Origin: Rachycentron canadum
Lineage: Eukaryota > Chordata > Actinopteri > Carangiformes > Rachycentridae
Assembly: GCA_038496675.1 (NCBI GenBank)
Contig: CM076656.1
Location: 23,030,268-23,094,267, forward strand
DNA length: 64,000 nucleotides
Direction of reading: 5' to 3'
Positions 23,013 through 36,870 of this stretch are shown one piece after another. The notes beneath the pieces were generated by a model. It saw only the letters and a list, made by a program, of their open reading frames with translations, ran no database searches and was not told the DNA's origin. Numbering within the stretch: the stretch's first letter is position 1; each line of letters begins with the position of its first letter. A program made the translations under genes and the position numbers.

Positions 23013-23717
23013 GAAATACTAGCAGTTAAATCAAAGCATCAGAGCTTCCCATCTGAAGCCTGTAGGTGGCCTTACAGGGACCACACCTTCATCTGCTCTG
23101 CATTAGTGTGACTCAGGCCAGCAGAGTTTCTAAATGCAACATGGTGTGATGTCTTTTCTGGGCAAGTGAAGTCATTTGGGGAAGATGTCAACCAGCTGAT
23201 TAGGCGCAGCCTCGGCTGCTGCTGCGCTGACAGGATGCCTTTCTGCTGATGAGCGTATCTGCCCACCACCATCAGCCTTCTCTGGTCGAGGAGCTGAGAC
23301 CAGACACATCTACTGCTTCTGTTGACTTCTGCAAACACTTGGCCTTTATCGCATCATGTTTGTTGCTGCTGTTTGAAATTGTGAAATGTGCCTTTAAGAC
23401 GTGCTGTGTTGCCTAGATACAAGAGGAGCAGCATCACCAGTTGAATGGTGGACCTTGATAAGAGTGGATGTCTGTTAATTAGCTCCTTACTCTCTTTGCA
23501 CGTCAGTTTAAGAGTAACGTTTAAATTATGTGCAACTTCTGTTTTTCTACCAACCAAAGTCCTGGTTCTTCTCTGGTCCTGAGTTTCTTGTCATTGTCTC
23601 CTTTCTCCACATTCTCTAAACTGCTTCAAACTAAATACATGGACACAAGCGGCTACATGTTGTTGAGAATATGTTTGATTTATACCTCTCTTATTTCCCA
23701 AAGGTAAAAACAACAAG

Positions 23718-23875
23718 ACTTGGTCGCTGAGTGGTTAGAGCACAATAAAGTAATGCTGATCCTTGAGCAGGAGGTCATTGGATGTACATGCATGTCAATC
23801 CCCCGTTCTCTCTTCCCATTTCCTGTCCCTCTCCACTGTCCCTATTGAATAAAGGCATAAAATGGTCCAAAAAAA
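23718..23875 (+). mobile_element. tRNA-derived SINE, copy 1
   Basis: Starts with 'ttggtcgctgagtggttaga', which has the look of a tRNA-type A box (TGGTTAGAGCA). It continues with 'catgcatgtcaatccccc' and ends with 'ataaaggcataaaatg' and an A run. This layout is typical of fish tRNA-derived SINEs. A matching reverse copy lies 0.5 kb downstream. Confidence 0.7.
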
Positions 23876-24397
23876 GTTCCTTCCCAGAAGATGTAGCAGC
23901 ATAAAAAACATTTTAGTAGTCAAACCTAAAGGAAAGGCCGGCTATCCATTTCTCATCAACTGAAAAATCCATGTCCCCGAACTTGATTGACAAGGCTCTG
24001 GTCACAGCGGTATTCCCAATGGAAGGAACTCACAGTTTCACAGCCACATTACTGCACTATTTCTTGCAGGAGGTTTGTTTGGAATTCAAACAACATTTTT
24101 TTTTTTCCACAGCAGCTGTGACCAGCTCAAGATGTTTGCAGCTAGTAAGTCCATACATGGAGCTCTTCTGCAGGTGAAGGCTACTCCGTCTTCAATGTCC
24201 CGCTCAGGCCAGCTCTGCAGGCCAAGGAGGTGAAGTGGACATGGCCCTGAGATAACTGGTGAAGATGTACAAGGGCATCAATAATGGTCGAACCAGCCTA
24301 TCGCCAATACCGTCAAGAGGAAGAACTGGCCGTCGTACCATGATTAGTAGTTCCTGCAGGCTCTGCTTGTAGCAAAGATGACTGATGTTTATTTTAC

Positions 24398-24532
24398 TTT
24401 TTGGGGCATTTTACGCCTTTATTCTGGAGGACACTGTAGGGACAGGAAATGAGGGGACAGAGGCAGGAGGAGCAACATGCTAGGAAAGAGTCCAGATGAG
24501 TCCTAACCACTTGGCTACAGGGTCGCCCCTGC
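24398..24532 (-). mobile_element. tRNA-derived SINE, copy 2 (inverted)
   Basis: Read in reverse it has the same order as the SINE at 23718: 'tggttagga' near a tRNA-like head, then a pyrimidine-rich body and 'ataaaggcgtaaaatgcc'. It is shorter and more degenerate. Confidence 0.65.
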
Positions 24533-25954
24533 TGGTAATATTTTATTACCATTACATTTAACCACCCTGCAGTTCTGGTGCAGATCTGGGCCAGAGGTGG
24601 TGGTGATGTCCACCCACTAACGTCAGCCTTGCATGGGTGGAGACGGGATCCCACAGGCTGAAGTGAATAGACAACACAAAGAGAGTCTGTATGGACAGTA
24701 CACAATGCCTTAATGAAAACCATGGTACCCATGTAATTGGTGCACAATACCATACTGAGCTGCAGCGCGCAACATAAGATCTGTGTCAATGTACAGGATT
24801 ATGTAATAGCAGCTGCTGCGGCTGTCAGCGTGCAGCGCCGCTCTGCCATTAACTTGACTTACGCCTTGGTTTTTATTGCAGAGCCTTGCATCATACCCAC
24901 TTAGGCTTTAAGGCAGAGTTTTTGCCTGGGGGGTGGGCAGCAATGAGTTTCACCAGTAACCAACGCCTAGCAGACGTTGTAAATTGTCAATGCATGCACG
25001 TGTACACAGTGTGAACTGCAACGACTGGGGCTGTTTTTGAGCCTGGACTCTCCCTCTGACCTCTGACCTCCAGTCTGACCCCTCCCAGCACATGAGTCAC
25101 CCCCCCTCTGGTTTTCTAATGTCTAAACCATAAGTAGGGAGCTTACACACACTCTCTGAACAGCAGCTGCAGTGTCTCAGTCCTCGTTGTGTGAGGCATG
25201 TTGATGTCAGTACAGAGGACCTCTCTCTGTCTCTCAGTGCCAGTTGCCCTTGTCTGATTGGCTCAAGCAGCAACAAACTGTGCAGGAGCATTTTTTATTT
25301 TTTTTCCTTTTGACTCAGTTTTTCTGTCGCTCTCTCTTTTCCTTCGCTCGCTCTGCTACACACATTCACTGCTCATCTGAAGTTCAGTAGGACAGCATGG
25401 TTCCTCTGAGAGCCAGGAGAGTTGGCAGGCCAGCTGATTAATGAGGAACAAGAGGCTCACAAGTCCTTTTAAGATGTGCTACTGGCCCCAAGACGTAAAT
25501 GGAAGGGATTCCCAATGTCTGAAAAGCAGACACACCATGAGAACATTTAAAAATATATTTCACTCCCCAACTTCAAAGCTGACTCAGCCCAACACAGAAA
25601 ACTGTCCTCATAATAAATGATGGCCGAAAAAATAATTTTCAGGCCGGTCTGCAGCACCACAACACTAACAATGCACAACAGTTTCGTGCTTAGCCTTATT
25701 GCGAATTTGATTAATCGTGCAGCCGGACACGAGTTTTAACTCAGGCTGTTCGTGAAACATGCTCTGTGCTGGTGGTGAGACTCGTGAAACTGAATCTCAG
25801 CTGACATGTGCGGGTCACAGTAATGACATTACTAAGCTGATCTCTGGTCAAAGCCACCAGAGATGAGGAGCGAGCGAAGTCCACGGCAGCAACTTTGATC
25901 AGCAGCAGTCGGCTAATTTGTACTGTGAGAGAGGAAAACCAGACCAGGCTCCGG

Positions 25955-26712
25955 GACAGGTGAATCGAATAACATTATTACCTGGTTACCATGGTTACCT
26001 GTCAGTGGTGGATACATCAGGCAGCAGCTGAACATTTAGTCCTGAAGTTGACGTGTTGAAGCAGGAAAAATGGTCAAGTGTGAGGATGTGAGGGACTTTG
26101 ACTTTGACCAAACTGTGATGAGACGACTGGTCAGAGCTTCTCCAACACTGCAGCTCTGTGGGATGTTCCTGGGCTGCAGTGGTCAGGACCTACCAGAAGT
26201 GGTCCAAGGAGGGAGAACCACTGGTCCACAGACAGGGTCAGGGGTCAAGGCTCAGTGATGGTGGTGGGGAGTGAAGGCTGGACCGTGTGATGCTTTGGAC
26301 AGTGTTCTGCTGGGAAACCTTGGGTCCATTCATGTGGATGTTCCTTTGACTCGTCCCACCTCCCTAAACATGGTTCAGACCAAGTCCCCCCCTTCATGGA
26401 AACAGTCTTCCCTAATGGCAGTGGCCTCTTTCAGCAGGATAAAGCTCCCTGTCACTGCAACAATGGTTCAGGAGCTTTGAGGAACAACAACCAGTTCAAG
26501 GTGTTGACTTGGCTCCAAATTCCCCAGATCTCAGTCCAATCCAGGATCTGTGGGATGAGCTGGACCAACAAGTCCAACAAACGTACAGATACCACAGCTC
26601 AGCTTCAGAGGTCCAGAGGAGTCCAGGGCTCCAGGGTCAGGGCTGTTTTGGTGGCAAAAATAGGGACCTACACAATATTAGGCAGGTGGTCATAATGTTA
26701 TGGCTGATGAGT
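25955..26712 (+). mobile_element. Tc1/mariner-type relic, copy B (internally deleted)
   Basis: Ends on the right with the terminal repeat 'ggcaggtggtcataatgtta' and 'tggctgatgagtgta', preceded by 'ctgttttggtggcaaaaata', a common fish mariner-type end. The left terminal repeat is degraded. Broken reading frames give transposase-like text: 'SPDLSPIQDLWDELDQQVQ' is the part of a Tc1-family DDE domain containing the second-to-third catalytic region. Compared with copy A (10752-11490), about 0.3 kb is missing at 26288, where 'gaccgtgtg' joins 'atgctttggac'. It is non-functional. Confidence 0.85.
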
Positions 26713-27733
26713 GTAATCACTATTATATACCTCTGTGTTCAACTGTACATTGAAACAGATGAGTAAACTACAATGAAATGGCCCTTTTAGCTGATATGTG
26801 TTCAGTTTTTATGTTGCAGCATCTTTCAAATTATTCCAACAATATTTTTGTTTGCAGCAAAATAACACTAGAAAACACTGCATTGTTTTTCAGTGCATTC
26901 ATCTCAGGTTCCTCAGGTAAGGTCCAGGGGGTATGAAGAGACATTTGCTTTGTGCAATCTGTGTAATCTAAAACATTTTTCACTGTTAAACTGCTAAACC
27001 ACACGTCTTTTTCACACCTGAGTGCCTTCAACACTCTTTACCTCCCACAGCTGAATGTAAAACCAACACAGCAGAGAAATTCACTTTTGTGGTCGTTATA
27101 CTTAGAAAAGAAGTGTCTCCTGTTTCCTGTGACACTTGATGCGACGCTCATTGCTATAAAAAATGGCCTTTTAATTGAAATGTAAAACTTTATAGCTGCA
27201 GGTTTTCCAGGAGGTGGAAAAGAAAACAAGTTCATCTATGGGTAAAAATCCTGGAAGCCAAAACTGAGCGGCCCTGCTGTGGTGCCTACACTGTGTTTAT
27301 TTTACTACTCATTTGATTAGCTCAGCAGTAAACATGCGTCCAAATGCCTCCACTCAGGTGTATATGACTCTGAAGGCGACTACTTGTGACAGTCTGGCGC
27401 CCATTCAGCCACTAGACCAACGCCGTGGTTATTTGTTAACTTTTTTTTTTTTTTTCTCCATTAATTTTACCTCACGATGAACTACCCTCAAGCTGTGACC
27501 CAACAGTCCAACACCCAGTTGGACCTTTGACCACCGCACCTACAGATATGGACACGTGTCTCCAGGTCATAAATGAAACAACCACTGTTTGTCACAGCCA
27601 CCCTCCTGCCAACCACCGTCTCCACGCACACTCTCACAGCCACCACCACCGCGAAAGTCTCCTCAAAAGAGCAGCTGTCATTTGCAAGTCAAAGGAATAA
27701 TAAATTGGAAGAACCACTGCAATATGCTGCAAT

Positions 27734-27757
27734 GAGTGTGTGTGTGTGTGTGTGTGC
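27734..27757. repeat. GT microsatellite
   Basis: About 11 GT units. Confidence 0.85.
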
Positions 27758-28759
27758 TAACACAGATAAAGTTTGATTTTATGAATAATATTAATAAGAT
27801 TTTTTTATTGTTAAACCAACTAATATGATTTCATATAACACTACATCTGATCTGATCATATAGACTAAATAGTCATGTGTTTTTATTATTTATTTTTCTA
27901 TTATTGATGGTAAATAATATGTTTCCTTCATACTATATTACAGGCCAACATGTAATGTTCATAGCAGTTGTCTTTTTTTTCCTAAAAATGACTATACTTA
28001 CTTTGTACTAGATAGATATACAGATAAATAGATGGTGTTGTGTCGGTGCTGCTGTTTCTCTGCTCAGTGACGACATCTTGTGGCCTTGACTGGTTGCTAC
28101 AGCTTTGATTTATGAGCTGATGATACAGTGAGAAGAGTCAGGAGCTGAGTGTGAACACAGATGGTGCACTAGAGCCGCTGGTTAGTAAAAACTTGGCAGG
28201 TCACACAAGAAATCCTCAGGCAAGAGAGAAAAAAAGGTCAAAGCCAGATAATTTATGTCAGATCAAAGGATCCTTCAGAGGTTAACGACAGCAGGTTGAT
28301 AAGGAAGTTCACTCATAACTGTCAAATAGCTGCTGATATTTCATGTGAAGACACATAAATTAACAAATGACATGGAGGCTGCCACCCATCCCTCATTAAC
28401 CTATAAGAGACATGTACATATAATAAGACATGAATTGACTGTACAAACTGTACAGGGGGTGAGGTAATGTTGTACTGTAAAGGAAATGTACTGCACCATT
28501 AAAAACAGCCCTTGAATGAACAGGCAGAGTCACATTTAAATTTAGAGTGATTTACACAGTCCACAGACTTTATTTCTTTTAACAGCTGGTACCTGCTCTT
28601 GGCCTTACACCAGCCTTGGTCCTGCAAATGTCCAAAGTCCATTAAGGAAGATTTAAAAAAGTGATTTATAAAACCGTCAATATTCTAAATGTTCGCCAAA
28701 TTTCAAAGCATCAAGAAACTTGTAAATTCTAGTGTTACTCAAACGATGCCAGCCCAATT

Positions 28760-28815
28760 GCAATACCTTTGCAGCCCACCAGTGGGCCCTAACCCACAGG
28801 TTGGGAACCCTACCC
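28760..28815. repeat. Possible hAT-type terminal fragment
   Basis: The text 'cagcccaccagtgggcccta' followed by 'cccacaggttgggaaccc' resembles the ends of hAT-type elements that carry a 'ggttgggaacc' motif. No partner end was found, so this is weak. Confidence 0.3.
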
Positions 28816-31219
28816 GAAGCACAATACAGACAACAAAGCCAATGCTAATGATTAGAAATCAGACAATAAAGAGATTCAATGATCAAGAGTTACATTAAAC
28901 TACTAAATAAGACATAGCTGGGTTTATAAAAGTGTGGATCAGCTGTCTTTACAGAAAGAAACCAGAGAAAACATCAAAAATACAGAACAATTATCTCAGT
29001 AAATCAACACTTAAATTATGTATTAGCAATCAAATTAGCAGCTAGTGGCTATAGTAGCTAGCTTGACAGGAAGTTATCACCAAAAAAACAAATTCTACCA
29101 AATACCAAACAACAGTTGTAATAAAAAAAAAAAAATGCTCCAATAAAAGAAAGTGGGAGATGAAAAATGTAGAAAACATGACAAAACAACCTCAATTCAA
29201 CTGTACCTGCTGTAAAATAGGGCCGGTCGTTGTTGCTACTAGCAACAGAAAACCCAACTGGAACCAACTGCAGGAGACAAAAAATTCCCATCATGCCACA
29301 AAAACACCTGTTGGTATGATTTTGGAAAGAAAATGAAAACAAACCTAATTTCTACAGAGCCACAAGACGTCGAGAGACAAGCCCAAAAAAAATGAAGAAA
29401 GAACATTTTCTACTAAATAATGACAAAGAGCGTTTTTACAGAGCCACCACTGAAGAAGAAAAGGGTAAATAAAGGGGTCAATAGACATTTTTGTCTGCTG
29501 TGACTTTCTCTATGTTGCTTGTGTCCTCACTGCCCTGGGCCCTTCAGGGGTCTTATTCTCAGGCCTTTTTTATTGGTTATGTATTTATATTCATTTGATA
29601 TCAAATGAGATGGTGCATTTACAGCCATTATCACAAGCATTGTTGACATTTCCGTTGCTCTCTGAATGCAGTGGGAGATGTCATATCTCTGAATGACAAA
29701 CCGAAGGCTGATTTATTTTTATGTCAGACTTTGGAAACTCCTGCAGAGCCACTAATGATATATTACAACTCTTTTAATAGGCCGGGAAAAACTTAGTCAG
29801 CTTTGTTGTGTAAAATAGGTGGAGTGTCCCTTTATTTCAAAGAGAAACTAAATAGAAAGTGTGCAGTTGTTCTGAGGCCCACATTCAAGTTAGACTGTCT
29901 TCTTCTCTGTCAGCCTGTCTCTCTGCTCACTGGCCATATGGACCCACAATTCCTCGTCCCATGTGTTCATGCCCAGTGTCATTTGGTCACTTTGACACGC
30001 ACACCCACCTCTGAACCCACATTAAGCCTCCTGATGGCCCTGCTGGCCTCTGAGACTCCCATAAGAAACCATAATCCCCTCCAAGTCTGGCAATTAAGAA
30101 AGTAAGTCGCTCAGGATTTGGAATACGATGAGAAGATTAAAGATGGAAGCACACCTGCTAGTATAAACAGAAGAGGATATAATGGCCGGTCAGGTCAAAG
30201 GTCACAGGGAGTTAGATTTATACAAAGGAAAGGGAGAGGGGAAGGGGCAGGTAGATAACACAGTGAAGATGTAAGGACCTATTTCTGACAGTGATTTAAT
30301 TGTATAAAGTCTATGTATTTCATCAGAAACGCTGAGGTCATATATGGCTAAGTCAGTCCTCAGTCATCATATACAGTCATTTAAGAGTCATGTAGTGTTT
30401 TGCATCTGTTTTATTTTTGTCCTGCCTGTAATACAGAGTGTATTTTAATCTGATCTTAATGTACTGAATTAAAATTCTTCTAAATGCAAAATAGAATTAT
30501 TAACATTGAAATTAGTGAAACTTTACTCTACTGTAGCAGAGCAGGAGTTAAATATCCTCAACCTATATCTTATAGGTCTCAGAGACAGGATATGCATTTT
30601 GCTCGAGGCAAAGCTTTGAGTCACTATGGGTGGTGATGACCCACATATCAACTGTAGGCACTTTTACGAGCAACCGATCGAGGCGGACTGAAATGAGCTT
30701 GAACGTACATTACTTTAGTTCCCTCTTATTTTCACAAACACGATTGCAACTGCATCATGGTTACTATGGCTCGGGCAAACACAGCAGAAAGTATATGGTG
30801 CTGATTAAAAGAAATTAAATGACACTATAATTTACTGTTGAATAGTGGCAGAAAACCTGTACTCATTCAGTCGGACTGTGTGTGTGCAAGGAGAATACAA
30901 CCACATTACTTTCAATTATTTTTTATAGCACAGACTAAAAGTCAACAAACCAGAAAGTTTGATTTGACTATTTTTTATGTTCAAATTTAATTTGTAATCT
31001 GAATCAATAATGTTCATACTAAACATTGCCAGTTCATCCAACTTTTCTAAGAAGCTTGACATATATTCTGTTTAAACCAAGCCAAAATGAGATGGTCTGA
31101 TACAGAGGATTTTCCATAATAAACATCAGCTGTTCCCACGTTTACAACTCATGTTGCCTTGCAACCTTGACAACACATGTTTTTCCCACAAAACCTGAGG
31201 ATTTAAGGCCCTGAGCTGA

Positions 31220-31737
31220 AACTATAGACTTTAGTGGCCCTGGACTCTGGGTCTGAAGTGAAGCCAATGCTGAAGAGCCTTAAACCTTCATTCTGTCTAA
31301 TGACCATCAGGGGGCGACTCCACTGGTTATTAAAGAAGTCAGATTGTATTGAAGTCTATGGGAAAATGTCCCCACTTCTCCTTGATTTATTAGCTCAGTA
31401 AACGTTTTCCTAATGAGTTTATGGTCTCAGTCTCTAGGTTCAAGTCTTCAATACAACATGATGTTAATTTTTTAAATGATGGTCCATTTAGAGGAAAATA
31501 GACCATAAAGCAGGGGATGAATTAGGGACGTAGCTTCTGTATGATTGACAGACTGTACCACCCAATCAGGATAGAGTACAGAGCAGGTCGGATCAACTCC
31601 TCAGCTCCACTTTCTCCAACAAATATGGTTTCTTCTGGTTTCAAAAAGCCAAGATGGCCGACAGGCAAATTGCAAACTGGAGGCTTCAAAACATCAGTTT
31701 ACAAATCAATGGGAGACGTCACGGTGGGTTGACGGTT
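31220..31737 (+). repeat. Interspersed repeat family X, copy 5
   Basis: Close to full length: a 'ggtctgaagtgaagccaatg' left part, the 'caccatcagggggcg'-type block, 'ggaaaatagaccataaagca', 'tgaccacccaatcagg' and 'aagatggccgacaggcaaat', ending at 'gacgtcacggtgggttgac'. It is directly joined to a MITE half at its right side. Confidence 0.8.
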
Positions 31738-32008
31738 GGCTAAAACTCAACACTTACATTTAACAGTGTAATTGTCAGGCTCTCTGTCTGTGTTTTCCAC
31801 TGTCATATTATTCTCATTTCCAGGAAAAAATGAATCATGGAATGGGTTGGGTCACGAATGAGCCACCTGTTAGAGCTTCTTTTCCAAAGAAAAGGGGAAA
31901 AAAAATTGTTGGCTGCATATGAATTATCCTTTGAAATGGGACTTGGTCTAGATGCACCAACTGTGATGCATTCAGTCTTCAAATGCAGCCCCTGAATTGG
32001 GACACAAC
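31738..32008. mobile_element. MITE-like element, second copy (left end lost)
   Basis: Shares the body 'caggctctctgt', 'catattattctcatt' and 'atgggttgggtc' with the element at 19493-19772, and ends with 'gcagcccctgaattgggaca'. The left inverted repeat is absent; the element begins where the adjacent family X copy ends. Its interior is longer than that of the first copy on the right side. Confidence 0.6.
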
Positions 32009-34418
32009 CAATATCAGGTTTGTCCGTTTTTAGCTACTGTAGAAATATGTTGGTGCAACATGGCTCCATGGAAGATATCAAGATATGAAATCATCCTGAG
32101 CTGACAAATCTTTCTTAGTTTCAGATAATTACACGCAGATGAAAACACAATTACGTAGATTACACGTCATTTCTGCCAATAGAGCAACCTACACACGTGG
32201 GTCACAGTTACAGTCAGATGATTCACAACCGCCTTGAATATGATGCTTCAAAGACTTTTCTTACTAAGGTTCTGATGAGTGATTATAACTTCACAGCAGT
32301 GATTATTTACGCTGCTTACAGTGAGATGGGAGCTTGAATAAGTACGATTTGCACGATACAATATTTTCTCAATGGATAAGGCCCATTCTATTGATGTTTA
32401 ATAGACCTGTGGTGCCATCTTTGTTTTCATCTCATGTCATGCTAATCGGTGACCTGGGTCCAACCTTAGCTGCAGCCCTGTGGAATGTGTTGCTCATCAT
32501 ATGAACACAATCACTGAGTTCTTTGGATGCCGTGCTTCGGGCAGAACAGAAGATTAGTTACTGTTTCTACTGTCAGTCGAGTTATTAAAGTTCACCTTCT
32601 GACATTCAACAGTAAATTGACCTGAGCCACTCAAAGCTTCCTGTTTCACCAGAGACTTAACATGAAATATTAGGTGAAAGCAGGCGGTGACAGGTGAGGC
32701 GATCACTAACATGCACGCAGATAAATCTATTGTGTGTCCCATTTTGCATTAGCATTTTCAGTGTGAGGTGTAGCAAACGTGCCAAGACGCAAAAACTCAC
32801 ACAGTCAGGTAAAATGTTTCCTTGTGGGTGTTTAGTTTCGGTGTCAATTTTTTTTTTCTTGATGCAAATCATTTTCATGGAACTGGACACTTTTGTCCAA
32901 ACAAGTTAGGCTAAATGATTCTGCTGAATGATTGAGACAAACAAATGCAGTGGGAATTTAATCACAACAAATTCCACTGCAAACATTTCTCCCTTTTCTC
33001 AACAATGCCTGTTTATACCTGCTCTGCTTAGGCAACACAACCTCCTGCATTATGTCATGCTGCAGAGGAAAGAAGAGGAAACAGTCAAAGTGGATTTTAT
33101 ATTTGTTCTGCTGCTGTTTCACTCTGGCTCTGAACTTTTCACATTACTGCAAAAATATACACAGTCAGTTACGTTTGGGTGTGTATTGTATTATTGTTTG
33201 TATGTTCAGCGGCACGTATCCATATTCATGAGTAATTACATTTCTGTCACACACTCACTGTGAAATAATCCTTTAGTCCAAACTTGAATAAGATGGGTTT
33301 TTTTCTACACAATGAAGAAATAACTCTGTCTCATTCAGGATTACAGCTCATAAAATCTGTCTGTAGGAATGTTTTCTTAACATCTCTGCATTTATTTGCT
33401 CCAGTTTTCAGGGTAATAATTGACATTATTCTCAGTGTTGTAAGAGTTTTAATTAAGACTCTAAGGCCCCTGAACTTTGAGCTCTGCATTTTTTTGGTGG
33501 TTGTGATTTTGGTGATTTGGAAATTCTAACAAATCCAAATGTTTCCCTCATTAAATAAACTGCCAAGAATAAGATTGTGAAGTGAAGTGTATGAAAAATG
33601 GAAATAAATCAAATACAAAAACCAGAGTTACAAGGTGCAGTAAAATACAAAATGTGTAGACAAATATTTGACTATTATACTATACAGTAGCTGTTCAACT
33701 CTTTTTTGTTCCTTTGTCCCATTTAAGGCCTGTAATTGTGAATTATTATGTAATATTACTGTTAATGTTGTATTTTAATGTCATCTCTCTTCTCTATTTT
33801 TCACCTGCTTTTTAAAATCTTTTTGTTTCAGTCTAAAATCCAAAATGATTAAATCAAAAATAATCACCATTTTCAAATTAAAAGCTGAGAAGTGGAGTTG
33901 AGAAGAGTCACTGTTAATATTAACAGTGTAACATTGTTAAACTAAATCTGCCTTTGTCTCTGAAGGCGAATGGGGGGAACAGTATATTATAAAAGATGCA
34001 CATCTGACACCACTATCATAACTTCTCATGCAGTTTATTTGCCTGTTGGTGCAGTTTTTAATTAAAATTAAAGTAACATGTCTGTTACTGTTGTAACATC
34101 ATATAAACTGAGAATGTAAAGAGCAAAAGTCTTCTCTCACATAAATTCTGTAAATGACTGTACATTGTTTTGATTTAAATTTGTGTGTTTAAGTCACATA
34201 TTGTCTTATATAATTTAAGGATATTGTGTAATAACAGGAGTATTAATCCTCCGAAAATGCCACCTCTGTAGAAATTTATGAGGCAGTAAGAAATATCAGG
34301 ATGAACATGCATACCTCAACAGAAAAATACACCTGATGATCTCCAAAAATACACCAGACTTTGAGCTGCTTCTGTGAACTGTGCATATTTTGATTCAAAA
34401 GGAGGCCTATGTAGACAA

Positions 34419-34419
<1 letters not shown>

Positions 34420-34475
<56 letters not shown>
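34420..34475. repeat. CA microsatellite
   Basis: About 28 pure CA units. Confidence 0.95.
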
Positions 34476-34478
<3 letters not shown>

Positions 34479-35769
34479 ACGGTGATTTACCTTTATTTAA
34501 CACTTACTTTTATTAGCAGTCAGACACTGGGAAATAAATGGTCCAGGTCAACACAAACCAGCCAATGTGTGTTTCTGCGGAAAAGTAGCCCAATAAACTG
34601 GAAAACATGCACAAGGTTCACATGCATATTTCATTATGTCAGTTTCAGACTAGTCCAGTTGCCCTGAACCAACCCCTTGTACCTTTTACTCTGGGGAAGC
34701 CCTTTTTTTAGCAAGTGCTGAGTGATGTTTGGTCAGTCTGTTTGTTGATCGTGCACTCTCGGACCCCACACTGCTTTGCTAAAGGCCAGAGGGCTCCCAG
34801 GTTGGGCTGCTGAAAGTGACCACTGACCAGGACCCCAGGCCCCAAAATACAGACGAACACAAGGCGCATCTTGTTACTGCGGTGGCACACTGAAAGTGGA
34901 CCCAGCACGTTGCACTGTGACGCGCCACAGCACAGCCTGGTAGTCTTCGCCCTCAGACCAGAGTAAATAAACACAACCAGCTACACAAACACTTTGGCTC
35001 GGGCTGGGAAAGCCCACGAAACAGCTCGCTGCTAAAGAAGGGCGTCTAAGTATAGAGGGCTTGTTGGGGCCGGTGTTGCAACATTGTTTTTGGAGGGAGT
35101 TGTTTCTAGGTCCATTTAGAGAGGAGTAAGAGTCACTGTTTGCCCAATAAAAACATATCTAATCCTGAAACAATCTAAAGGCCACTGCTGGGTGCCGCTC
35201 AAAATCAAATTACATGTACTCTCATTTCAGCTTGTTCATGCTATCCTATTTAAAAAAAAACAAAACAAAACATCCTCAAACTCATAAATAAGGGCGGAAA
35301 TGTGTACTTTTAAGTTGTTTTAACGTTACTCCTACCTGTACAATGTCCATGTAAATCAGGTCATAATCCCTCTCTTTGACATTTCCTCTATATTTCCACC
35401 CTTCATGTCATGCAACAAGGAAAAATACAACAAACTGTGCATTTTATTACTTTGTGTCAACTCCAATATTGAGTTGTTTTCCATCTCCTCTGTCTTATCT
35501 GAGGACTGCATGAAATTGTTTTTGTCAGACAGACCTTGTGAGTCGGCACCCGGACATTATGTAACAGTGTAATTCAATGATTAGTCGTGTCAGGGGAATA
35601 ATATGGCAAAGCTATTTTCAACCTCACTGTTCATCAAGCCATGTAATAAACTTTACAAACAAAATGCTATGGTCACTGGTGTTGCCCTTTCTCACACACT
35701 TACGTAGTTTTTTTTTTTTTGTTGTTTTTTTTTGATGGGCAATAAAATGGTAATAAATACAAAAACAGA

Positions 35770-35895
35770 CAGTGGGAAAGTTGGTTGAAGAGACGAGGGA
35801 GAGAGGTCACAGGTTTGGTCCCTGGAGCCTCTGATCCTGACAAGTGTCCTTGAGCAACACACTAAACCTAATATTACCACATCCTCCTTGGCACA
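35770..35895 (+). repeat. SINE-like fragment
   Basis: The text 'gtcacaggtttggtccctgg' and 'gacaagtgtccttgagcaac' is a form common in fish tRNA-derived SINEs (B-box-like head, then a 'ccttgagcaa' core). It is incomplete and follows two T tracts. Confidence 0.5.
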
Positions 35896-36384
35896 GTCCA
35901 TGGGTTCGCATTTTTACTGCCATTGTCCACACTGGCGATTTTGCCCAAGGACACAGGGTGTTGTAAGTTGTACAACATGAGGTAAATATGTGATTTTAGG
36001 TTGAACTTGACGTCACTGTACGTTGCTTCCAAGGTAGTATTTTTTACATTGTGTTTACAACCTGAATATTTCTCTTTGCTGAAACCAAACTGGATCTGCA
36101 TTTCCTCCTCAGGTGAATTTCAAACACCCCTGTTTCCAGTGTGATGTCAGGACAACGTGCCCATACACTTTCAGCCCCCGTCCGGACTCTGTATCCAAGT
36201 TGGATCTGCATGAAAACATGATTCAGCAGCAGTTTAGAGGAAACGGAGAGAATGCCTTACGTTTCCTGTCACTAAAACAGTGACAGGTTAAAATTGATTG
36301 GAAATGAAATGACAGGTGTCCAATTGAGTCCAACTGGGTTGGGGAACATCCCAGTTACATGGTCTTTAACCCAAGATCATCAGG

Positions 36385-36870
36385 ATGTCCCACAGGGAAC
36401 GTTTAGTGGTTGAATCCAGAGCAACAAATCATTACGTTTTAATCTTACTCATGTCATTTCCAAATTTAAATCTGTTGCAAGCTTTTAAAAAGATCACACG
36501 TCTTTTTCTTGATCATAAATGGTGTCACTCAAACATAAGTCAACATCATGACCCACTTCCATTTCTCTGCAGGTCATGTGTGGATCCTGTGACAGCCTGT
36601 CCTTTAGTCCAGCACAAGCCTTTGATGGCCTTTATTGATGCAATAACCTTTAGTCATCAGTTCAACTCAAATGAGTCACCATCAGGAAATAAGGTCACTA
36701 ATGCAACATGGGTGAAATCAGGTAAGAGAAAAAGTTATAAGTTATATAAGTTAAATGCAGTTTTCTCTTCTCCTCCTGATAATGTGTTTATCACAGCCGC
36801 AAAAATACCTGTTGTTTATGTTCAAAATGTGACAATTTCTCCCCTCGGAGGAGAAACTCCTGCCCTTTAA
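36385..36870 (+). other. 161-codon open frame without a recognised family
   Basis: An open frame beginning MSHRERLVVESRATNHYVL. It resembles no family I know and has low-complexity-free but unremarkable composition. A 'CRSCVDPVTACP' run superficially echoes the RNF13 RING text 'CKCVDPW...CPVC', but Trp and the metal-ligand spacing are absent, so I regard it as chance. It is not a supported gene. Confidence 0.12.

Noticed and set aside
36570..36630. 'CRSCVDPVTACP' as the missing RNF13 RING
   Set aside because: Only the CVDP letters and one Cys-Pro agree. The Trp after DP, the second Cys pair and the upstream ligands are absent.
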